Source: a virus. From it: DNA of 64,000 bases. Below are positions 59,487-64,000 of the stretch, one piece after another (positions within the stretch are counted from its first letter, which is position 1; the number at the start of each line of letters is the position of its first letter). Under the pieces are notes generated by a model. That model made no database searches. It was not told the DNA's origin and worked only from the letters and a program-made list of their open reading frames with translations. Location of the stretch: IMG/VR virus record IMGVR_UViG_3300043418_000072, positions 124,001 to 188,000 of that record, one strand, 5' to 3'. The position numbers and the translations under genes are program-made.

Positions 59487-61934
59487 TTAGGCAGCTACTG
59501 CTCTAACACTATATTCAGCTGGGTCATAAGCAGCATATCGCGTTCTAAACATCTCTTGCGCTTCGGCCCATGCACTTTGTTGATCTGTACTAGATAACTC
59601 CACTGCACTTTGTCCAGTGCTGCGTTTGTAGATTTCAAATCGCTGCGTCTGTGCTTGACTTTGTTGTCTAGCATTGTGTGCTGCGGTTGGCACAACCTCA
59701 ACTTCTTGTCCTATCATGTTGGGATGGTGCATACCTAGGAACCCTGCGGCACGTTGATTGGCCTCACCTTGTGTAGCAGCTTGCACTCTGCCCATTACTG
59801 CGCCTTGACCATTTAAAATAGTCCACTCTTGCATGTTTGCTGCCTGGTGAGCATTGTGCGATTGTTGTGCAACTTGTGCATTACTAGGTTGCTCGATTGC
59901 TTGCAAGGTGAAATCATCACTGTGCAGTCCTCTGCTGGTTAAGTAATCGTGCTGTATACCAATGGCATTGTCTTGTCCGTCTGCATGGAATTGGTGGACA
60001 ACTTGACTAGTGCGGTTGTTTACTGTCTCCCAATTTGGCCTTTGTGCTGATGCTTGTTGTGCAGCACCCTGCTGAGTTCTTACTCGATAATTTGATATAT
60101 CGCCTAGTGTTGAACTGTATAGATTATAGTATGTAACCGCTTCAGTTTCTGCGCCGTTACGGTTAGTCTGCTCTAATCGTCGGTAAACTACACCGTTTGA
60201 TGTGTTGTAAAGTTCCCATGGCCCCGGTCCGGTTGGAGTCAACGGGTTCGCGGTACGTTCGGTAGGAACGTAGTCTGCTGGGATTTCTAAAACATCAAAT
60301 CTTTCCGGCTTTAGACCATGGCTGGTCATCCATGCTTCGCCGTCCTCTTTTGATTTAAATCTACGTACTGGGCTGTCTTTGTCTGTGGTTAATGCTGCAA
60401 ATCTATTAGGAACTTTTGCCCACAGACCCCAGTTGCCTTCATTGCGTTGTGACTTCTTGCCTGCATTGCTTTGTTGCAGTTTAGACAATGCTGCACGCCT
60501 AAAGTCTTTAACAACTTGTTCGGGTGCGCCGCCAACACCACTTACATAGTCACTAAAGTCTTTAACCATAGCGCCATACTCGTCCATAGTTGGCTCTAAG
60601 AGTTTATACAACTTCTTTTGATATTCTTGTTTGTACTTGTCTTCGTGTACTGCTGCATCCAGTGCAACCACAAAGCGTAACAGTGTAGGTTCAATTTTGT
60701 CTTCAAATTCGTTTAACCAATCGCCACCTGGGCTACGGAATTCTACATATCCGTCTTTGGTGTTAATACTAGTAAACTTGTTAGTGACACCACTGTGAAT
60801 CAACTTGCTAGCCGCAGTGGTCATGTGATTCTTCATCTTCTCTAGCAGCTCCTTGGCACTCAGTGGATTCTGCTTGATGGCATTTTTAACAAGTCCCATC
60901 GCACTCTTGCAATAGGTATTGCTTTGACGTTCAAATTGCTTTAATACATACTCATCGCCAAGCAAGATTGCCAACTTGACGTAGTCTAGATTTTCAAGAC
61001 CTTTCCATCCGTCAACTGAAACGTTAATGTGCAAGCCTGTGCCATAATCGCTGCCTGTGTAGCAGCCTCTACGCTTGGCCCAGCGTTTAACTTTCTGCAA
61101 ATCACTTAGCAATTCTGCAATAGGCAATGGTGGGCTAACAAATTCCAAACCGCCGTCGTCGCTGTCATCACCTTCTAAGCTGCCATCTGGTTCAACAACG
61201 TAGGTGCCTTCTTCTCGACGTGCGCCGTGATAATCTGTACTGTGATTAACTGGGCGACCAATGGCGTTACCGAAATCGTCAGCAACATTCTCTACGTCCA
61301 TATTATCACTGTCACCTTGATATTCTGTCCAGTAAGGCCAGTTAATATCAAAGTTGCGGGAAATGTTGGTCATGTGGTCATAATCAACAGCATTCAACCA
61401 ATCGCCGCTATCCCAATCGTCTTCGTGGTCAGAAACAAATTCATTGTAGGCTTCTGTATAAGCACGGTCTTGTGATTCCCATTCGCGATCTATATAATTG
61501 GAAAACGCTTCATTCTCGTCTTCATCTTCTTCACCGGTTAACCATTCGTCGTCACTGACATTCTCTCTAACCCAATGGGCAAAGAATTCGTGACCATCGC
61601 TGTCCCATTCTTCGTCAACTTTCGTTTGGCGCCACTCGTAGAATTCTTGCTCTAATTCTTCTACTAGATTGTCAACGTCACGTCGACTATTGTGGTCACC
61701 ATCGTGGAAAAAATCACGAATATCGCTAATGCTACGTGTGCGCGGGTCGTGTTCGTAATCGGGTTCTGACTCAAAATCTTCTTGACCATCGACTTTGACG
61801 TTGGGAACAATCATTTCAAATTCCATACCAGCCTTGGCATTGATCTGACTTGCGAGTTTACGCAAGCTGCCCGGGCTCATATTGACTTCGAATAATGTTT
61901 GTTCTGTTAATGTTTTGATTTGTTTATAGCGCAT
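59487..61934 (-). CDS. Amidoligase-like protein with C-terminal repeats, 815 aa
   Basis: The core has the putative amidoligase pattern: KAGMEFEMIVPNV (GxExE, residues 34-46), YGTGLHINVSVDGWKGLENL (H-x-N/H with strands) and KDGYVEFRSPGGDWLN (the E-F-R end). A very acidic insert lies at 60-200. The C-terminal 290 residues hold four degenerate 50-aa repeats starting WELYNTSNG, WETVNNRTS, WTILNGQGA and FEIYKRSTG. Such carboxylate-amine ligases are related to glutamate-cysteine ligase. Substrate unknown; late-type promoter upstream suggests a virion or late role. Confidence 0.6.
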   Translation of the reverse strand: MRYKQIKTLTEQTLFEVNMSPGSLRKLASQINAKAGMEFEMIVPNVKVDGQEDFESEPDYEHDPRTRSISDIRDFFHDGDHNSRRDVDNLVEELEQEFYEWRQTKVDEEWDSDGHEFFAHWVRENVSDDEWLTGEEDEDENEAFSNYIDREWESQDRAYTEAYNEFVSDHEDDWDSGDWLNAVDYDHMTNISRNFDINWPYWTEYQGDSDNMDVENVADDFGNAIGRPVNHSTDYHGARREEGTYVVEPDGSLEGDDSDDGGLEFVSPPLPIAELLSDLQKVKRWAKRRGCYTGSDYGTGLHINVSVDGWKGLENLDYVKLAILLGDEYVLKQFERQSNTYCKSAMGLVKNAIKQNPLSAKELLEKMKNHMTTAASKLIHSGVTNKFTSINTKDGYVEFRSPGGDWLNEFEDKIEPTLLRFVVALDAAVHEDKYKQEYQKKLYKLLEPTMDEYGAMVKDFSDYVSGVGGAPEQVVKDFRRAALSKLQQSNAGKKSQRNEGNWGLWAKVPNRFAALTTDKDSPVRRFKSKEDGEAWMTSHGLKPERFDVLEIPADYVPTERTANPLTPTGPGPWELYNTSNGVVYRRLEQTNRNGAETEAVTYYNLYSSTLGDISNYRVRTQQGAAQQASAQRPNWETVNNRTSQVVHQFHADGQDNAIGIQHDYLTSRGLHSDDFTLQAIEQPSNAQVAQQSHNAHQAANMQEWTILNGQGAVMGRVQAATQGEANQRAAGFLGMHHPNMIGQEVEVVPTAAHNARQQSQAQTQRFEIYKRSTGQSAVELSSTDQQSAWAEAQEMFRTRYAAYDPAEYSVRAVAA

Positions 61935-61952
61935 AAAAATACCTGTATTAGG

Positions 61953-61960
61953 TATTTATA
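61953..61960 (-). promoter_or_regulatory. T4-like late promoter element
   Basis: TATAAATA on minus, about 19 nt before the amidoligase-like ATG; exact match to the T4 late core. No -35 of the early kind is found. Confidence 0.55.
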
Positions 61961-61967
61961 CGCACTA

Positions 61968-62885
61968 TTAATCTTGGTACGGAACTAATGCTCGTATGCT
62001 TTGCAAGCCCTTGGCTCTAGCGGCTGTGACCCTATGGTTGCCGTCTAGTAGCCATCCGTTGCTGTCTGCAACTACGGGCTTCTTTAAAATATCACGTGTT
62101 GTGACATTGTTGATGTGGTCCCAGTCTAAGTCGATTACTCTGCGGTAAGGATCGTCTTGATCGTAGAACTCCGGAGTCTGCAACTCACTTAGTGGAACTT
62201 CTTTAAGCACCCATACCTTGTGTCGCAGAATTGGCTTTTCTAAATGATATTCATTATGTATGCCTTTAACATACTTGAGCACCTGTTGATTGGTGTAAAG
62301 TTTGTTTTCTACGCTTAGGTCAACATCTTCGTCTTCTACTTCGCTAGCAGGAATCAAGCCTTCTAGTGCATAGTGCAGTTTCTTTAAGGCCCGTTCACAC
62401 TCGCCATCTTTGTACAAGATACCAATTCCGCCATTTGCTTCCCATAGCTTGATATTGCTATCCCAATCGTCGATCAAGATATTAGGAGTGCCATCTGCTT
62501 GTCTAGCAAACTTTTCCTTTTGGTGATCAAAGATAATGCTTTCGGGAGGGATTCTGGATAGTTTGCGATCAATCCAGTCGGCCTTTTCTCTGCTGCTTTG
62601 CTCTACATCGCTCATTAGCGGAGCAGATAAGATACTGTATTCGCCTGCTAGTTTTAGCACACCGTGTAGCAGTTTACCTGCTTGTGGTAATGCTGGCAAT
62701 TCAGCGAAGAATCCAGGTTCTTGTGCGACTTGATCAATGCAGTCTTTTTCTTTACGTGCTCTACGCCAATGCGTTGCACCTTCGCGTTTTGCGATCTCGC
62801 CAAACATGTCCGCGAGAACACCGTCGAGGTCAACGTATACCACCGGAGTGGACTCATAACTATTTTCTAATTCAAAACTTTTCAT
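61968..62885 (-). CDS. HAD phosphatase fused to a ParB-like domain, 305 aa
   Basis: The N-terminal half is a [23 protein letters not shown] (DxDGV), then [10 protein letters not shown] and [19 protein letters not shown] (motif IV). The C-terminal half carries [23 protein letters not shown], the ParB/sulfiredoxin G-x-HR motif. Nucleotidase plus ParB-like nuclease or CTPase domain is an unusual pairing. A GTAAATAC element directly precedes the ATG. Confidence 0.78.
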   Translation of the reverse strand: MKSFELENSYESTPVVYVDLDGVLADMFGEIAKREGATHWRRARKEKDCIDQVAQEPGFFAELPALPQAGKLLHGVLKLAGEYSILSAPLMSDVEQSSREKADWIDRKLSRIPPESIIFDHQKEKFARQADGTPNILIDDWDSNIKLWEANGGIGILYKDGECERALKKLHYALEGLIPASEVEDEDVDLSVENKLYTNQQVLKYVKGIHNEYHLEKPILRHKVWVLKEVPLSELQTPEFYDQDDPYRRVIDLDWDHINNVTTRDILKKPVVADSNGWLLDGNHRVTAARAKGLQSIRALVPYQD

Positions 62886-62906
62886 ATCAGTATTTACGTG
62901 GGTTTA

Positions 62907-62914
62907 TATAAATA
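62907..62914 (+). promoter_or_regulatory. T4-like late promoter element for the GIY-YIG gene
   Basis: TATAAATA on plus, 63 nt before the GIY-YIG ATG. AAGGAG (about 62960) then lies 10 nt before the start. Confidence 0.45.
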
Positions 62915-62976
62915 TTAGTGTAGTTCGCGGACATCCCCTTCCCAACTACTCTAATGCTACAAGGAGCAATCAGCAC

Positions 62977-63570
62977 ATGTATTTACACTATTACGTCTAT
63001 GCCTATCTAAGAAAAGATAGCACACCTTACTACATTGGCAAGGGAAAAGGTAACCGTGCATTTCAGAATCATATTTCTCACAGGCCACCAGCTGATAGAA
63101 CTAGGATAGTGTTTATTGAGAAAAATTTATCCAATGTAGGAGCCCTTGCAATCGAACGTAAGATGATACTCTGGTATGGCCGTAAGGATAATGGAACTGG
63201 TATCTTGCGTAACAAAACAGATGGGGGAGATGGATTAACTAATTACAATCCGTCAGCGGCAGTGAGGCAAAAATGTTCACAACCCGGTGAGTTAAATGGA
63301 ATGTATGGTAAATCACATTCTGATGATGTACGAAAAGCGTCGAGTATGCGAAGATCCCGCACTAATAGCTTGCGGCGGTGGTATAATAATGGCGTAGAGA
63401 CTGCTTTCTTATTAGAATGTCCCACTGGATGGCGCGAAGGCAGAATAAATCAAAAGCCCACTACTGCTGGTAACAAATGGTACAATAACGGTATTATTGC
63501 AGTTAGTAGAAAAGAGAAACCACCCGGGGACGAGTGGATTTGTGGTATGCTTGACCGTAATAATTTATAA
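62977..63570 (+). CDS. GIY-YIG homing endonuclease with NUMOD3-like motif
   Basis: 197 aa. [25 protein letters not shown] is the GIY-YIG start (V-Y, YIG), followed by the catalytic Arg/Glu region. [20 protein letters not shown] is a NUMOD3 DNA-binding motif. Two WYNNG repeats ([24 protein letters not shown]) follow. Clear SD AAGGAG. Opposite strand to neighbours and overlaps 63565-63999 by 6 bp; free-standing homing gene of the Seg type. Confidence 0.85.
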   Translation: MYLHYYVYAYLRKDSTPYYIGKGKGNRAFQNHISHRPPADRTRIVFIEKNLSNVGALAIERKMILWYGRKDNGTGILRNKTDGGDGLTNYNPSAAVRQKCSQPGELNGMYGKSHSDDVRKASSMRRSRTNSLRRWYNNGVETAFLLECPTGWREGRINQKPTTAGNKWYNNGIIAVSRKEKPPGDEWICGMLDRNNL

Positions 63571-63999
63571 CGCTAGCGCTCGACGAAAACTTTGAATTGT
63601 GTGGTTAAGAGTTGTGTTAACTGCGTTCTGTTGGCGCAGGGCAATTTCGTGTCCGATACTAAAGATGTTAGTAGGAGGCATAGTAACACGGGCATCGCTT
63701 TCGATTCCGTCCCTACTAATAGCAAGTCCGTGCTTGGTAACAAGGTGCTTAATGGGTGCATTATAGCTCAAACAGTGCATGTAAAGGTCTCTAAAACCTC
63801 TGTTTTGTGCCCATGTCATGGCATAATCCATCATACCACTGGCAATGCCCTTGCTGCGATATGCTTCTGCTACCATTACACCAAACTCTACTTCGTGGTC
63901 GCTCATACGTGCAATATGCACGGTGCCCACAATTTCTTGATCAATATCTTCTGCTACCACAATATTGTGCAAGAGTGCATCTGCAATCATTCCATCCAT
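63565..63999 (-). CDS. GNAT-type N-acetyltransferase, N-terminus probably outside window
   Basis: [40 protein letters not shown] has the GNAT strand pair and acetyl-CoA loop (RSKGIAS, the R/Q-x-x-G-x-G/A motif), then [20 protein letters not shown]. The C-terminal 45 residues are outside the domain. Because the window ends at 64000 the true start may lie further upstream. Confidence 0.75.
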   Translation of the reverse strand: MDGMIADALLHNIVVAEDIDQEIVGTVHIARMSDHEVEFGVMVAEAYRSKGIASGMMDYAMTWAQNRGFRDLYMHCLSYNAPIKHLVTKHGLAISRDGIESDARVTMPPTNIFSIGHEIALRQQNAVNTTLNHTIQSFRRALAL

Positions 64000-64000
64000 T

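Noticed and set aside
3903-63999. Complete reassignment of TAG to a sense codon in this phage
   Set aside because: At least six genes end naturally in TAG and no long gene contains internal TAGs; only one N-terminal case (48725) fits readthrough.

Overview
The window looks like part of a large tailed-phage genome (Caudoviricetes, probably a T4-like or otherwise large myovirus) infecting a Gram-negative, probably proteobacterial host. Evidence: overlapping short genes at very high density, a clamp-loader ATPase, PhoH, an ATP-dependent DNA ligase, MazG, GroES, long repeat-rich tail-fibre proteins, homing endonucleases on the opposite strand, and almost no cellular housekeeping. A betaproteobacterial host is suggested, not proven, by a Bug/TctC-type solute receptor (a family hugely expanded in Burkholderiales) and by a circularly permuted two-piece tmRNA (a form known from alphaproteobacteria, some betaproteobacteria and some cyanobacteria). 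Almost every gene lies on the minus strand; only a methyltransferase, phoH and two homing-endonuclease genes are on plus.

Layout. 1-2.4 kb: an operon of P-loop/sulfotransferase-like genes carrying the Bug receptor. 2.4-3.9 kb: methyltransferase and phoH on plus. 3.9-12.4 kb: a dense run of small early genes, including a nucleotidase, a WGR-like protein, an L7/L12-C-terminal-like protein and one group of FGVEE-tailed genes. 12.48-12.97 kb: a gene-free, hairpin-rich stretch. 13-17.7 kb: clamp loader, co-chaperonin-like protein, a DnaE-like fragment and MazG. 17.75-23.7 kb: three long tail/fibre genes. 23.7-26.5 kb: superoxide dismutase, translation initiation factor IF-1 and hypotheticals. 26.5-35.8 kb and 43.7-47.6 kb: two arrays with about 45 members of one small paralogous protein family. 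35.8-43.6 kb: metallophosphoesterase, regulators, Pth2-like protein, more FGVEE-tailed genes and DNA ligase. 48-54.5 kb: conserved phage genes, GroES, an amber-reading tRNA, and an NAD salvage pair (NAMPT plus NMNAT-Nudix). 54.6-56 kb: radical SAM protein and tmRNA. 56-64 kb: small genes, HNH and GIY-YIG endonucleases, an amidoligase-like 815-aa protein, a HAD-ParB fusion and a GNAT protein.

How it works together. About 20 near-identical sigma70-type promoters (TTGACC, 17 bp, TATAAT) each drive a short block of coupled cistrons. Within blocks, stop and start codons overlap (ATGA, TAATG, GTGA). In two unrelated gene families the conserved C-terminal residues are encoded by bases that also form the Shine-Dalgarno and start codon of the next gene, so each gene is a plug-in unit for array growth. 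The phage carries an unusual set of translation functions: IF-1, an amber-decoding tRNA, permuted tmRNA, a Pth2-like protein and an L12-CTD-like protein. It also carries NAD+ resynthesis, SOD and chaperonin functions. Protein family calls come from reading motifs only; no database search was possible.
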